Shown: positions 1 to 13,527, numbered from the stretch's first letter. The stretch is DNA of 64,000 nt from Rotaria sp. Silwood1 (GCA_905250075.1 CAJNOP010000019.1:2457022-2521021), one strand, 5' to 3'. Program-made: numbers and translations. Notes: generated from the sequence alone by a model not told the origin.

Positions 1-2974
1 TTACTCAAGTCTTTGATGAACAAACCACAAAAGGACAACGAACGTACAGTCCGATAGTGTGGGTGAGGGCAAAATCTGTGGCTTCTACTTTATTATTAAG
101 ACTTTCGAAAAAATTATTTTCGATGTTTTGCTTTTCGACGTTTTGACTTTCGATCTTTTGCCACCTATTCGATTAAAACATGAAGCACAATGTAGTTGTT
201 TCTGCTAATCACAAAGAGATTGTTTTTATTCTATCCACTTTGTGACATGCAAATTTTTGCCTCTACTTTAAAACTCCTTTTAGATTGTTTATTCCAGAAA
301 TAAACAATTGTGGATAAATTTATAGTAATATTAGAATTTCCTTGGGATTAAAAAAAACAATCGATGTAATCGATTAGTCAGTTCGATTCTTTATTTCATT
401 GGTAAATATATTCTCTAAAAAAAAATTTTACTATGTTTGTTAATCCATGACAAGAATATTATTTCAAAGAAAGAGTTTTTTGATTTTTTTTTGGAGACTA
501 TGACAAATTATATATTGTGACACATAGTTTCAAAAGAAAACTTCTAGTATATTTTTACAAATGATTAAAACAAAAGCTCATCAATTTCTTGCCGAAGGGA
601 AAAAAATCTCTAAGATATTATAAATTGAAGATTGCTTGATATATTGAACCAAATATTGATTTAAATCGATTTGTAAAACAGATCTTGCTATGAATAACAA
701 TAGTTATTTGCATTTGATATTGAAATTATAGAGAAGCTGTACTCATAGGATTTATAATAAAGGTGGACAAATGTTTTTTTTCTATAATATCATAATTAAT
801 GAAATGAAATGTCTAGGAAGAGATACACCGACAGCTGAGCTCCTGATATTAGAGCCTGATATAAAGAAAACATTAAAATATACAAAAAAATAGTATATCC
901 TGAATAGAGTTGTCGAGATAAATCCTGTAATGTGGTTGCACCAGCCACAATGTTTGATTTTAATTTCATTGATAGTGTTTCTTCAGGATGTGATACATGA
1001 ATATGATCTGTGATCTTAATATATATCTTACCATCAAAGCATACACGACTGACATAATTATTTCTACAACAGCGTTAGATGATTTGAGATTGATTCGCAC
1101 ATTAGTAATGAAAGTCATCAAGTAGAAGTTAATCCTTGTTTTTTCCAAGAGTCTTACAATTGACAGTGTATAATAAAAATAGAATAAGATAGAGTAGTAA
1201 TGGAGACTAGATAAACACAAGAGATATAATTCGAAAAACTTATTCATTTCTGTTAAGATAAATGACTTAGCTATAGAGAAACACACTTGCGAGTCATCCA
1301 TACCATAAGAAGATATCTGATATTTGTGTGCACTAATTTTGAGTTCAACTAGATTATCTGATATTCATTTTGTTCCTTTTTTAATTACTCAATGAAGATT
1401 CAAGTGTCGGAAGCTCATCTGTGGTGTCATCTTAGCAAGATGAATGTAATTAGAACAATTTGAAAATGAAAGTACTTTAAAAAAGTTAGTTGTATGTTTC
1501 ATAATTGATTAATAGCTTCTTGATAAAAACATGTTCTTGGTAGGTCAAATTTATTCTCGTCTCAGGTATGATAGTTTTAGTTAAAAAAGTATAGAGTTGG
1601 AATTAAAAAATAAAAACTTACCTGGATCAACATGAAGCTAGAACTACAAGACAAAAAAGCTGTTCGAACTACAATTTACACTTGTAGTTAGATTTTCAAT
1701 GGTTTTTAGGAAATTAACTATATTATAAGTCACATAAATGTAAAGAAAATTCGGAAGAGATGATGAAGAAAAGTGACATTTGTCGGTTGAATTAAACAAA
1801 ACATGAATATTTTAGTTTTTGTTAGAGTCAATGCGAATAAGTTATGAAATAGTTTTCCTAATGAGGGAAATTTTCCAACTGATGTGAATCCAAAAGAATT
1901 GTGAATACCCTAAAAAGAACGTCTGGTCCTTAATTCATTGCTATAGACATACTGCACTTTTACGATACTGTTTGAATGAATGTCATGAAATAAGAACATC
2001 GAATCTGTCGGTTCATTTGAGTAATGTAAGAGACACGCTATTACCATAGTTGTATTTTACGATAGGAACAGCAACAAGATCTGGAACATTCACAAAAAGA
2101 AATTAATCTCGTTGAGGCTTTTCCCTATGTAAAGCTTCAAGGCGATGTTCGAAAATGAGTTTTTCTGGTGTTTCGGAGCAGAAACACTTCATTTATTACA
2201 GAAAATATGATAAAAGTACAATATGCTCACATTCATAAGTTAAGAACACAAACTCTTCTCAGAGTTCTCATAGCTCATTGGAGTTTTCATAATATATAGT
2301 TTCGAAACAAAAAAGTGATTTATCATTTGAAGAACGTACCTCGTCAGTCAGTACGAAACCAGATTTAACACGACTAAAATCGAGACTAAAAATAAACTCG
2401 ATTGCAAACATTTTCGTGTAGCCTCTATACTAAAACTGTTTTTCTGCAGTGTGTTTTTTTTGTTGATAACAAGAACTCTTCCTAGTATTTTTTATTATCA
2501 TCAGTTACACATGAAAAATATTTCTAGATGACTTAAAGTCTAATAGCGATCAGTTCAAAATAATATTCTGTTATAAAAATTTTGTATTGCTCAGCATAAT
2601 TGATTACTTATTGAATCAGACAATTTTTATTTGAGTTTTCTAATGAAGCTTTATAGCGTATTTTTAAAAATTATGATGGTTTTCTTTTCTTAAGAGTATT
2701 AAACAAAAGATTAAAAAAAAAATCTCTTTTTTGTCTTCTCTAGGCATTGATATTTCAGTTATGTTTCACAACATGATTACTTTACAGGAAAGAAGAAGAG
2801 TCAACTAGCTATATAGAATAGAATTAGATTTTCTTCTTTTTTCTTCTGTTGTCTCATAACTCTGGACTATTCTTACATTTAATATTGCATCCATCAATAA
2901 ATTGATCAAAACGAAAAAAATATTGTTTCGGATACAAATTTTATTGTAATATAAAACCTATCGTTGTATTGATC
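1..2974. other. Intergenic, no gene recognised
   Basis: AT-rich sequence with many stops in all frames. The only open frame above 100 codons (966-1301, minus) is low-complexity and hydrophobic, shows no family motif, and I do not believe it is coding. The last few hundred bases are presumably the 5' region of the receptor gene that follows, but no clear promoter element is visible. Confidence 0.6.
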
Positions 2975-4003
2975 ATGACGAACAATAAGACAACAAATAA
3001 TACCGATTCATATGAATATGAATATGAATCTGAAGAAGTTCTTGTTCCGTTTGCTCAAGTGCAATTTTGGACATATGTTATGTTTCAAATTCCATCTATT
3101 ATTTGTACTCTATATCTTCTGTATTATTTATTATTTAAACGACGTTTACGTAGACAATTACATAATCATGTTGTAATTGTTTTACTTTTTCTATGTTTTA
3201 TTATTTTAGTTGTTGATAATTCATTATATCTTGATGGATGGCGCATTGGTCATGGAAATTCATTTCCATCTTCATCAGGTGTTTGTCTGTTGTGGTGGTT
3301 TATTGATTATGGATTTTACGGTGCAATATCTGTATTTCTTGTCTGGGCTTCATTTGAAAGACATATACTTATCTTCTATCGACGTCGATATCTCAATACA
3401 CAACGTAAAATATTTTACATACATTATTTTCCTTTAATAATTATTTCAATTTATCTAATTGGATTTTATATTGGTGCAATTTTATTGCCACCATGTAAAA
3501 ATATATTCTATTATAATTCTTTAGCATGTGGTTCATATCCATGTTATCATGATATACCATGGATAAATACATGGGATTATTTATTAAATGGAGTTGTATG
3601 TAATGTTTTAGAAGCATTTTTTAGTAGTTCATTATTTGTTCGAATCATATGGAGAAAATTCTATTCGACAAAACGTTTTAATTGGAAAAAATATCGAAAA
3701 ATGACTATACAATTACTTTTAATTTCAACTCTTTCATTATGTATTAATCTGCCTCATTCATTTATTATTCTTATACGACAACTTAAACCACAAATGAGTC
3801 ATTTTAGTATTGATGCTGAACCATATTTTTTCTATTTTACTGGTTATGTTATTTTATTATTACCATTTGTTTGTCTTGGATGTTTACCAAAATTATGGCC
3901 TAAAATATTCTTTTGTAACCAACAAAGTCGACGCATGGTAGGCCCTATGACAATATCTGCTGGTGTTGGATCCGGACCTTTAGTACGAACAAACGACAGT
4001 TAA
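2975..4003 (+). CDS. Seven-transmembrane receptor, rhodopsin-like GPCR (orphan)
   Basis: A 342-residue single-exon membrane protein. The first ATG of the frame is at 2975; the codon two positions upstream is TTG, so this start is preferred. The acidic, Tyr-rich N-terminus (about 1-31) has possible N-glycosylation sites (N4-K-T, N8-N-T). Hydrophobic segments lie at about 32-54, 65-83, 103-125, 148-170, 202-225, 243-268 and 285-305, giving seven helices. C104 at the top of helix 3 and C185/C190 in extracellular loop 2 could form the usual disulfide. Helix 3 ends in E128-R129-H130 in place of DRY, and helix 7 lacks a clear NPxxY. Basic residues cluster in intracellular loops 1 and 2, as expected for inside-out topology. 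A role as a cell-surface ligand receptor signalling through G proteins follows from the family; the ligand cannot be told. AATAAA signals lie at 4025 and 4050. Divergent, intron-less receptors of this kind form large lineage-specific families. Confidence 0.8.
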   Translation: MTNNKTTNNTDSYEYEYESEEVLVPFAQVQFWTYVMFQIPSIICTLYLLYYLLFKRRLRRQLHNHVVIVLLFLCFIILVVDNSLYLDGWRIGHGNSFPSSSGVCLLWWFIDYGFYGAISVFLVWASFERHILIFYRRRYLNTQRKIFYIHYFPLIIISIYLIGFYIGAILLPPCKNIFYYNSLACGSYPCYHDIPWINTWDYLLNGVVCNVLEAFFSSSLFVRIIWRKFYSTKRFNWKKYRKMTIQLLLISTLSLCINLPHSFIILIRQLKPQMSHFSIDAEPYFFYFTGYVILLLPFVCLGCLPKLWPKIFFCNQQSRRMVGPMTISAGVGSGPLVRTNDS

Positions 4004-6044
4004 ATTTCTATTTAAACGAATATAAATAAAAAGATTTTGTTTCAATTGAAATAAACCAAAAGTTGTCCTTTGTTTGTTTTGTACAATAATAAAATTTTAT
4101 TGCTACTAATGATGAATGTTAATACGCAATTATTAGTTTAATTTCTTTTGTCGATTTCAAAAGAAGAACTATTGATGTTTTTTTCAAATAAGTTTGGATA
4201 GAAAGAAGGTAGAAATTTGTTGTTTTCACTAATACAACGAGAAAATTTAGGCACACGAACATGTAATGAAATTTAATTGACCAGCACCAGACCATTCAGA
4301 TTATTTATTAGTGGATAGTTTCAAAAAACGATAGTTTAGATCTATTTTTCAGTTGACCATAATTGTTAATATCATCAATAAAAAGGAAAAATTGTTGTCT
4401 TTCGATGTACACAAAGTCGACACGAGTAGTTTCTTCCGTTCACAAAGAATAAATATTTTCTTGAGAACTTCGACTTCAGTCGATTGATTCGGGATCATTC
4501 GAAAAAGCAGCTAGTCTGACGACGATATTTGTTTTTGTATTCGAAATGATCTGATACTGTTATTTTGGTATTTTAATAGTATCGTAAGTTGTGGCTATGT
4601 AGTATAAGAAGCTGCTTGTCACAAATATCGAGATAGTCATGCCAGACTATTTCGAATTCTAAAAAAAAATAAATATTACCATTCAACTTAGCATAGTGAA
4701 TAAACCTTGCCTAGATACTTTTCCGAGTGATGATAGGTCGATTGGCTAGATTGTGTTGTCTTAATAATACCTTTTTGTAACTCTTAAACGGAAGACATTA
4801 ACAACGTTGACCTTGAATAAATCTAAAATGAACAATTTTTCGTATTTATTGATTATATTAACAGTCTGTGCTAACTTAAAAATGAACCCAAAATATCATC
4901 TTTAAACTAGTTTCTAATAAGTGATCTGGTCGATCTGATGCTGGTCAATCAAACCTCAGTACATGTTTATGTGTCTGGATCTTCTCGTTGTAATATTGAA
5001 AAGCGTAGTTCTCTATCTTGTTTCTATTAAAAGTCATTCAAACAATGCTCAGGGATATTCTGTTTTTGACATAGATGATACCTTTTAGGGATTAAAAGCT
5101 TGAAAATTGTCCTTCTCATGCTTTATCGTTTAATATTCTCCATACACATGCAGTGAGGCATACGTTGACAAATTTAGCGTCACCCTCTTGTGGTAAAATT
5201 CGATTATTAAATAATTCATCATTAGTTCAAAATACAATTTTTGTTCTTTGGCTTTTGTTTTGTATACAACGTTTTCATATATTTTGTCCATTTCAATCTG
5301 ATTACTGAATACATAACTTGGTTGAATATGCAAGGAGTAAACCGTGAAAAGCGCAATAAGATGAATAATTATTGATTTCTACTACGGTATCTTTTTAAGT
5401 AGAAATATTCAGCAATTTATTCAAACAATTATTTTGATTGATTGCAAAAAAATTCTCCTCAAATTTTCATATTTATATGTTTACTATAAAAAAAAAATGT
5501 TATCCAATAATAGATCATTTGACAGACTGACAGGCACTAGTACTCAAAGCTTATGTAAAAACATTCCTCTAGGAGTTATTTTCCTGCTGCATATAACCGA
5601 ATTTTGTTGCGACTCAAAACTTATGAAATACCTTTTGTATACTAAATCATCTTTAACCTGTTTATCTTTAAGTTGAACATTAGATATCATTATATATGAC
5701 CCAATGAATTTTGACAGTTTGATAAACTTATTCACTTCATTATTTCTGATTTGTTGATGTCAGACAAAATATGTCAACCCTTAATTTTCGAATAAAATCA
5801 TAAAAAAAGAAAGATCTTTGTATCTTGTTGTTTAACAATCGCAATCAATAATTATATAAGAATAAAAATCTTGATTAGGATTTCGTTGAATTATCACTGA
5901 TAACAAACTGTAACGACTTCGATTGCAGTGTTATCATATTAGTATTGACTCGAATAATTCAATACAAAGTGAAGTGATTTCATCATAAAAACACATTTAA
6001 AAACAAAGTAATCATAACAAGTAGCCCAAAAATAATGGACCTCT
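4004..6044. other. Intergenic, no gene recognised
   Basis: AT-rich DNA after the receptor's polyadenylation signals. Short open frames around 5130-5735 occur on both strands, have no recognisable domain, and look like chance frames. Nothing else is supported. Confidence 0.6.
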
Positions 6045-6935
6045 CAATGCTCTGCATATATCACGATAGCATTACAATGTGAAGAAGCAATTTCTTTTTT
6101 AAAAATATGTATCTTTCAATTCTCTACAATCTTACATATTTCAGCTGGTTCGATTGAGATTCGTTGTTTAGAAATTTGCGACCAAGCAAATATGTCTGCA
6201 ATGTACAGCTGTGAAAAAGAAGCTATTCTGCCATTTTGTTTTGTTCTGCGCGATTCAACTCTTGAGTAAGTTTTTCTTTTCAGTCTCAATTGGTTTGAAT
6301 CAACAAACGATTATGTAACTAATGAAGTAATTTAAAAGTTTGAAAGTTGATTTATGCGTCTATGAATAAACATTATTGTTAATACATGCGGAAATCTTCA
6401 TAAACTTAAGCAGGTCCATGTTACGACTGTGAAGTCGATACAGTACAGAAAACATGTTTAGATGCTGAACATTTACCTATTACCGGTGAAATAATTGAAA
6501 ATTTTTGACAACCCTAAATGAAGTCATAATAAGAATTTCACATATAAATAGCAATAGCTTTAAAATACATTCTCATGCATAAAAAAAATTAATATTTATT
6601 TAGAGACAAATAAGTCATGTTTCAAAATTTTAGAATACTCCATCCATTAAACATATATTTTTATTTCTTGTTGTTTGAAACCTATTGAGACTGGAAAGAA
6701 AAACTTATTCAAGAGTTAAAGCACGTAGAACAAAAAAATGGCATAAAAGCTTCTTTTTGAAAGCTGTACATTGTAGACATATTTACTTGGTCGTAAATTC
6801 CTGAGCAATGAATCCCAATAAAACTAGCTGAAATAATATGTAAGATTGTGGAGAATTCAAAGATACATGTTTTTTTTTAGAAAGAAATTGCTTCTTCACA
6901 TCTTAATATTATCGAAATATATGCAAAACACTAAG
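6045..6935. repeat. Long inverted repeat (foldback), arms about 260 bp
   Basis: The left arm (about 6045-6310) reappears in reverse complement at about 6665-6935, with a spacer of roughly 350 bp. For example 6079-6098 pairs perfectly with 6881-6900, and the block around 6180-6210 pairs with 6772-6793. Arms are roughly 80% identical by eye. A 7-bp direct repeat ATAATGG at 6032 and 6953 brackets it and might be a target-site duplication. The left arm contains an open, Cys-containing frame between an acceptor-like site (AG at 6143-6144) and a donor-like GTAAGT at 6266; its counterpart in the right arm is diverged and has a stop. It is either a non-autonomous foldback transposon that picked up an exon or an inverted duplication of a gene fragment. 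Confidence 0.7.
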
Positions 6936-9640
6936 ATATTCATTCATTTATCATAATGGTTGAGCAGAAAGTTTTGAAACAACATGTTTCTTCATTTTTC
7001 GAGCAGCTGAGATGGTCAATAGAAGTTATAAAGTAATAGTTTAAAATCAGAATTTTTATTACATTCATATTTTAAGAATTATGAGTCGATCCATGAAAGA
7101 TCTAAAAATAAAATTTGGACAGATTTCAAAATACAAATGTACGGGATAGAAGTAAAATTTATTTCAAATATATCAAAAGAAAAAGCAAATATTTTTCCAT
7201 AAAATGATATCTTGATGATTAGTTTTCCGGAAGGCATCTATCAACAGTACAAGTTTTGATAAGAAGCAACAGTGACATGCTTGTCATGCTTTGCAAAAGC
7301 ATACATTATTTGCTGAGAAGAACGTCTGTTCTTTAGGAACTGATTGAAAACGTCATGCAACGGTATCTCTACGTTAGTAATACGAAATTTTTGAAAAAGT
7401 ACCATAGTAATAATTTCAAAAGAGATACGACCGTATCTTTTCTCTATGGATCTTTTAGTTGTAACTTTCTTCGATCAAACGTTATTTTTAGGCTTTTCAC
7501 AGATATTTACTCATAACTTCAAAAATATAAATACTGACCAATTAAATCGCTAGAAAATTCTGTCTTAAAAAAATTCAGTCCATTTGTTATAACTCATAGA
7601 TTATGTTGACTTTTTTTTTCAATAAATATATAAATAAATTATCTAATAATGTAGGAATTTTATAAAATTTCCTTTCTATTACTTATATATGTTTAATATA
7701 GCATTTCTCTTTAATGATTCGATTAAAAACCACGTAAATCAAATCATATATCACAAATGCATTGAATATATTAGAAAATATTGAAATAAAACATAATTAT
7801 ACAAAAAGATATGTTTTTTTGTTGTTGTTTACATATACATATATATATATTAATAAACAAATAACGAAGTATTAACAACAGTAATAGTATTCGTTGTGGT
7901 AATTTTGATTTTTTGTAACGAACCATCATGAGTGTATGGCACAAGATAGATCTCAGAAAACTAAAATAATGAAAATTTTACAATAAAATTAAGTTTTTCT
8001 TTTTTTTATTTAAAACGAACCATATATTTACTCATACAAAGTAAAATTGCATTGATAAATGACCAGAGTGATAAGATTAAAAGTAAAAATGTAGCTGTAG
8101 CTAATGTCCATCGTTTGCAAGTCATTTAATCTGATTTTTCGAACGAACTTTATCATAGAAACTAAATTAATACAACCAATCACATATGATTAACGATGCC
8201 TCTAGTATATATTGACTTTGATTGGTCAAAAAAAAATCTCCTAGTTTTTTTCTTTACTTCGTCAATAGGTGAAGTGTTTAGCCTTGTGCTCTCTAGAAAA
8301 ATTATACTGCATTGAAATTTGAATAAAGTTTACGTGGGTCTTCACTTATTATTTTTATTCATCCAACAAAACTTGTCGCTAAAATGTTTTGAAAATGCAT
8401 AAGTCTAACGCATTTTATGTAGCGACTTCTATCACATCTGTCTTGCTTCAGTAATTTCATAAATATACTATTAAAACTACTTCTTTCTTTTAGTTTTTAT
8501 TTCAATATAATTCTTAGTTAAGAAAGTCAAATCCTAATCTCTATTAATGTCTTTTAATGTGACTCAATCGAAATATATTTCTTATTTTTAATAGTCGATA
8601 AAATTATTTTTCAATTGCTGAATTAAATTTAATTAGTTTCTTTAAAATATGCATGAAATTTTCTAGTAAAGACAAGGTCTTTATTACGTAGTCTTTAATA
8701 TATTGATAGGTACGTATTCATTTGTTAGTATGATTTAAAAAAGAATAATTGATATGTTTCACACTTTCTTTTACAAAATAAAATTCTTATGCATACTCTC
8801 AAGGTTACATATATATATCTATAGAATCAAAAATGAAATTTGTATGTCAAATAGAAAGTAATCCTTTGATAAATATACATATTTTTCGTATGAATCATTT
8901 ATCCATGTTTTCTTTTCCGATGCTGTACAAACTTTCTCTTATTCTTTTCACTCATCGTAACTATTTTTAGTTATATACAATATAAATTGTCGTTTATTTG
9001 ACACTTCTTGTTCTTGATATCATGATAAAATAGTTGTTTATTATGATATTATTAATAATATATGATGATTCATCGAAGACAATTCATTTCTTTCGTTATT
9101 TCAATTCTTACTAATATGCATTTATGTCTGAAGCAAGTGTAGGCGGGAGTCGAGCATTTGCCCGCCAAGTGTACATATATACACATAAATAGACTCATAC
9201 GAGCGTAGAACACGACAACAATGTCGACGGCTTACTCATTGTACATATGCATCGACATAAATTTCTCAGTAAGAGAAAGAAAAAAAAAACCGCACAATAG
9301 TTACTCAAAAGTGTCGCCTGTCTGTCCTTTTTCGTTCTTTTTTTTATACTTCTATTCTTTTTCTTCTATCGTCGCTTAATATGCACACAAGGCAATAGTG
9401 GCCAAAAAAAGTAGAGGAAAAGAATCTATGTATATGTATGTGTAACATACACACACAACGTTGCGGTGACGGTAAGAGTTTGCATTTGCATCAAATAAAA
9501 AAAGGAGAAGAAAAACCCTGAAAAATACTTCAAACACTTGTTTATTCGCTTATCAATATACTTTGAGCTACATTAACAATATTTTATCTGTGATATATTT
9601 TGCTTATATAATATATATTCTTCATATTATTCTATTTTCT
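6936..9640. other. Intergenic, upstream region of the ferric-reductase-like gene
   Basis: Very AT-rich, with no credible open frame. The last 550 bp are slightly less AT-rich and contain short motif-like stretches, including an inverted GGCGGG/CCCGCC pair near 9142-9166 and ATTTGCAT near 9485, which may belong to the promoter of the following gene. Confidence 0.5.
9142..9166. promoter_or_regulatory. Inverted GGCGGG ... CCCGCC pair upstream of the ferric-reductase-like gene
   Basis: GGCGGG (9142-9147) and CCCGCC (9161-9166) form a perfect 6-bp inverted pair about 480 bp upstream of the start codon, in a region where GC-rich hexamers are otherwise absent. The halves resemble E2F- or Sp1-type sites. 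Any regulatory role is inference. Confidence 0.2.
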
Positions 9641-9642
9641 AG
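9641..9642 (+). promoter_or_regulatory. Splice-acceptor-like AG directly before the start codon (possible trans-splice or 5'UTR intron site)
   Basis: A T-rich tract ending in TTTTCTAG abuts the ATG at 9643 with no untranslated base between. Spliced-leader trans-splicing is known in rotifers, so this could be a leader-addition site; it could equally end a 5'UTR intron. Similar acceptors precede the RING gene (24918-24919) and the vault-protein gene (40807-40808). Confidence 0.35.
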
Positions 9643-12600
9643 ATGGCAAGAATGCGTCATCTTCTATCAATTCTATCTATAATATTATTCATTAAAATAA
9701 TTCATAGTGAAGTTACATTTGACTCTATATGTTCACCTGATGTAGAAGTTTCTGGAATGTCATCAACAGATGGTAATGATGAATATACAATAGATGTATC
9801 AGAATCAAGATTTTCATCTGACGATGAAATTTCAGGTAAGTAATGATTGGTCATATATATTGATTGATATTGTTTTTTCTTTTTTTATTATCCTAGTGTA
9901 TTTAAGACAAGTCCGTCCAAATTATGGAATTAATGAATTTGTTGTAGCTGCATTTGATCATGATGGAAATGTTGTTGGTCGATTTGATGATCCACAAATA
10001 GGAAATTTAGATGTAAAACATCATACATGTTCAAATGGTGCTACTGTAAGAGTTTTGTTTAAAACGCAAAGATTTGTTATATATATACATATATATATAT
10101 TTGGTTTATTTAGGCTGTTTATGCAGATCAAGTCGATAGTCGTGGTTATCGTGAAATTCCATTAAAATGGATAGCTTCTGGTGTGCATCAAAATCTTGAT
10201 GAAATTACTTTTAGGTAAATGAATTAGATTTTCCTATATAGTATAATTTTTTTTTCTATTTTTCATTTTAGAGCAGCTGTTGTTTCAAATCGACAATTAT
10301 ATCGAGTAAAAGCAGCTCCTCTAAAACGAGTAAATATTGTTCTGTATTTTATTTTTTTGATAATAAATTTTATTAATTGCTCTTTGTTTTTTTTTCTCTT
10401 TGTTGTACAAAGCGTTTACCACCTGGAGCAAATCCTTATTCACACGATCAATCAATTAATATTGATCATTGTGGTGAAACTCAAGGTTGTTTAATTGTTC
10501 CACAACAATGTCATAATTCTGCTAAATGTGAATATGTACTTTCATGGCAAGGTCTTGATGAAAATAAAGCTAAATTTCATATTGTTGCAAGAGTACAAGG
10601 TTTTGCTGGTGTTGGATTTTCAAAAGATGAAAGACGGGTAAGAATAAAAGTTAACTTTGACGTTTGAACATGTTCAACTACCGATATTGAGAGATGATTT
10701 TAACAAATTCATATGAATCTAAGGAACAAAAATATGAGAAATCTGAAATTCGCCAAAATTTTAGTTTTTAATCTATTTGCATACTGTGTATGAATTAATG
10801 TTTGAGTTTTTTCTATACCGATTATGTTTAGAAATGCGTGAGGTCAGTACCATGGCAACAAAGAAGTTGTCGAGATTATGAGAAAATAGTTGTTCCTACC
10901 ATAACTGAAAATTACAGTTAAAGATTCTATGATTTTTAATTGAATTATCGTAGGAATCATAGCAATCATAATATGATTCAATAGTGATGATCTAAAAAAT
11001 TACTAATGATCGTCGAATAAATAAATAAATAAGTATTGAAGGACTTTTCGATGTAAACACTAGAATAGTTTTTTCTCAACTGAGAACAAATTAGACTTAC
11101 TGAGGCCATAACTAGTACCACTAGAATAGAAGTTATCAACATAAATGGAACACAGTTTGAAATTCAAATCGACACTAGACTTACGATTTATCTTACTATT
11201 TTATCTATCTATCGATAGTAATATTTGACATAGTCAAATTTCAACAAAGTTTTATTACAAATCCTTCATGAAATATGAAGAGCAAAAAGCTTAATGAGGC
11301 ATACCGATAACCATTATGGATTCCATCTCTAGTTGCTGCGACCAGAAAATTTTGGTTCCGTACATCGTTAATCATGTCACTCAGAGCTATTGTATAGAAA
11401 ATAAACACATAAAAACTATGATAAAATCAGCGGTAAAAAAATAGTTTTTATATATTGACAAACTTCAACAACTATGACATTCTTCAACTCTTTAGAAATT
11501 TCTTGTCGTTTAATGCCGCAATATTCTCTATCAATTATCGATAATCTACAACTATTAAGAGAACAAATAAAGTTTAATTTTTTTTCTCTCATTAGAGTTC
11601 CAAAGTAAAATAATGAATTCAATCTTTTATGTGTTTTGAGTAGTTGCTAGTGGAATGATGATTCTAAGTTTATAATTTTCAAAGAAGCTTTTTTTTCCGT
11701 TCATTCAAGGGTGATGATCAAGTTATTTTATGTGCAAAAGATGCTCAAGGTCATGTCAATGTTTATAATATGTTTGTTAGTGTTCAAAATCCACAATATG
11801 TCTTTCGCGGACGCCCATCGTATGGTTTACGAGATGCGGAGGGCTATTCTAATGGATCACATATTATTTGTAAATTCGAAAAAGATTTATCACCACATAC
11901 AGACGATTTAGTTGAAAACGACGGACGCAATCAGGGTAGAATTGATCAAGATAAATTAGTTGATTTACGACAGCCACATTATATGTATCCAATTTTTTCG
12001 GAGGCAGATTTATCGACACCACAAGGTATGTAAAATATAGTAGAAAAATATGATAAGATGATGCTTTTGTTTTAGGAATGCGTATCCCTTTTCAAGATAT
12101 TTCAATTGTTGATAATCATCCAGTTAATTTTCAACGTCGTCTTTTGCAAAAATCACATCCAGCAGCGGGTTCTGTTCTAGCTAAAATTCATGGTAGAATA
12201 AATTAGAATGATTCAAGTATTTTATTTTGTTTGATTTTGTTTTTATCTAGCTATTTTGAATATAATTGCTTGGGTTCTTCTTGCATCAGCTGGTGTTATG
12301 GTTGCTCGTTATTTTGATTCAATTTGGCCTGAATATGAACGACGAGTTATAGATAATACAGGTGCTGTAACAGTAGAACAAGTTCCAATACGTCGACCAT
12401 TTTCGTACTTTACAGTAATTAACTATAATAGTTTTCTTTTTAGTTACAAATGATTGTATCTATTTGTTTTATTATTAATAGATTGTTCCTCCTATTATGG
12501 GTATTGTAGCTATATTAACATGGATTGCATTTTTTTGTATTCTTTTTGAACTCAACTGGCAATGGACACATGGAACACATCATATGTGGCATTCAATTCT

Positions 12601-13527
12601 CGGTGTTATTGTACTTGTTTGTGCTTTTCTGGCCGTATGTAAAAAATTATTTCTATTAATTTATATGATACAAATGTTTGTAAAGTTGAAAAAAAATATA
12701 TCAATACGTTAGACTACTCAGTTTTAAAAAATTTTATTTCAAACTAGTGTTTACTATTGATTGTTTTGCAAACTCGAAAGAAAAGTCTTTTTCTATTCAG
12801 TGTATAAAATTATATTTAGAAATATAGTTTAATTTAAAAATAATGTCGACACAGATATTCTTGTAGTCATTTCTAATATGTATTTAACTGAATGAAAAAT
12901 GAAAACATCAAAAGAAAAAAAAAAAAGAATTATAATTCTATTAAGATATTATTCATGTTTAAATTTTTTTAGCCAATTATTGGTGTTTTACGACCAGCAT
13001 TTCGTACAAAAGCTTATTGTGTTTGGTATTGGATTCATTGGTTAATTGTTTCATTAGCTCATTGTCTGGCTATTCCGGTTATATTTTTGGGCATGGATAA
13101 TCGTCGTTTAGATTTATGGACATGGTGTTCATGGTTATTATTTGGTTGGTGTATATTTCATTTTATTGTTCAACTTATTTTTGAAATTCATGCTTGTTGT
13201 TATGTCAGACGAGAATATGAACGTAAGGGAAAATTTTTAAATTAAAAAAAATAAAACAAAAGATATATTGATTTACTTTGAATTTATGTTAGGTGTTGAA
13301 CAAGGAGATCCTTATCTGGAAAAGAAAGCAGGTCAACATTTGAGACGTGAACATGTACCGGTAAGTCGAAGATTTCTTATTATTACAAAAAAATTCTTAT
13401 TTTTCATTTTTTTTTTTATTAAAAGGGTGGAACATGGAAACCAGTATTGTTAGGTATTTATTTATTTGTCACATTAATTGTGGTTATTATTCTTATCCTT
13501 GCTATTATCTTTTATCAAGGTTATTAG
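9643..13527 (+). CDS. Reeler/DOMON/cytochrome b561 protein, ferric-chelate reductase 1-like
   Basis: Twelve exons: 9643-9835, 9897-10045, 10114-10214, 10272-10329, 10413-10637, 11710-12025, 12076-12192, 12251-12414, 12482-12634, 12973-13222, 13293-13360, 13426-13527. All phases join, giving 631 residues. The predicted protein has a signal peptide (about 1-22), a reeler-like extracellular domain (about 25-165), a DOMON domain (about 175-340, exons 5-6), and a cytochrome b561 core (about 380-560). Candidate haem-binding histidines lie in the KIHAI, THHMWHS and YWIHW contexts and in the following helix; a final membrane anchor is at about 604-629. In FRRS1-type proteins the b561 core passes electrons across a membrane to reduce ferric iron, with DOMON as a possible haem or sugar-binding partner; that role is inferred from the family. 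Most introns are 50-83 bp; two are long (10638-11709 and 12635-12972). An AATAAA lies at 13782. Confidence 0.85.

Noticed and set aside
966-1301. 111-codon open frame on the minus strand
   Set aside because: Hydrophobic, low-complexity composition, no motif, no splice context; likely chance in AT-rich DNA.
3210-3437. 75-codon frame within the receptor gene
   Set aside because: Out-of-frame shadow of the receptor coding sequence.
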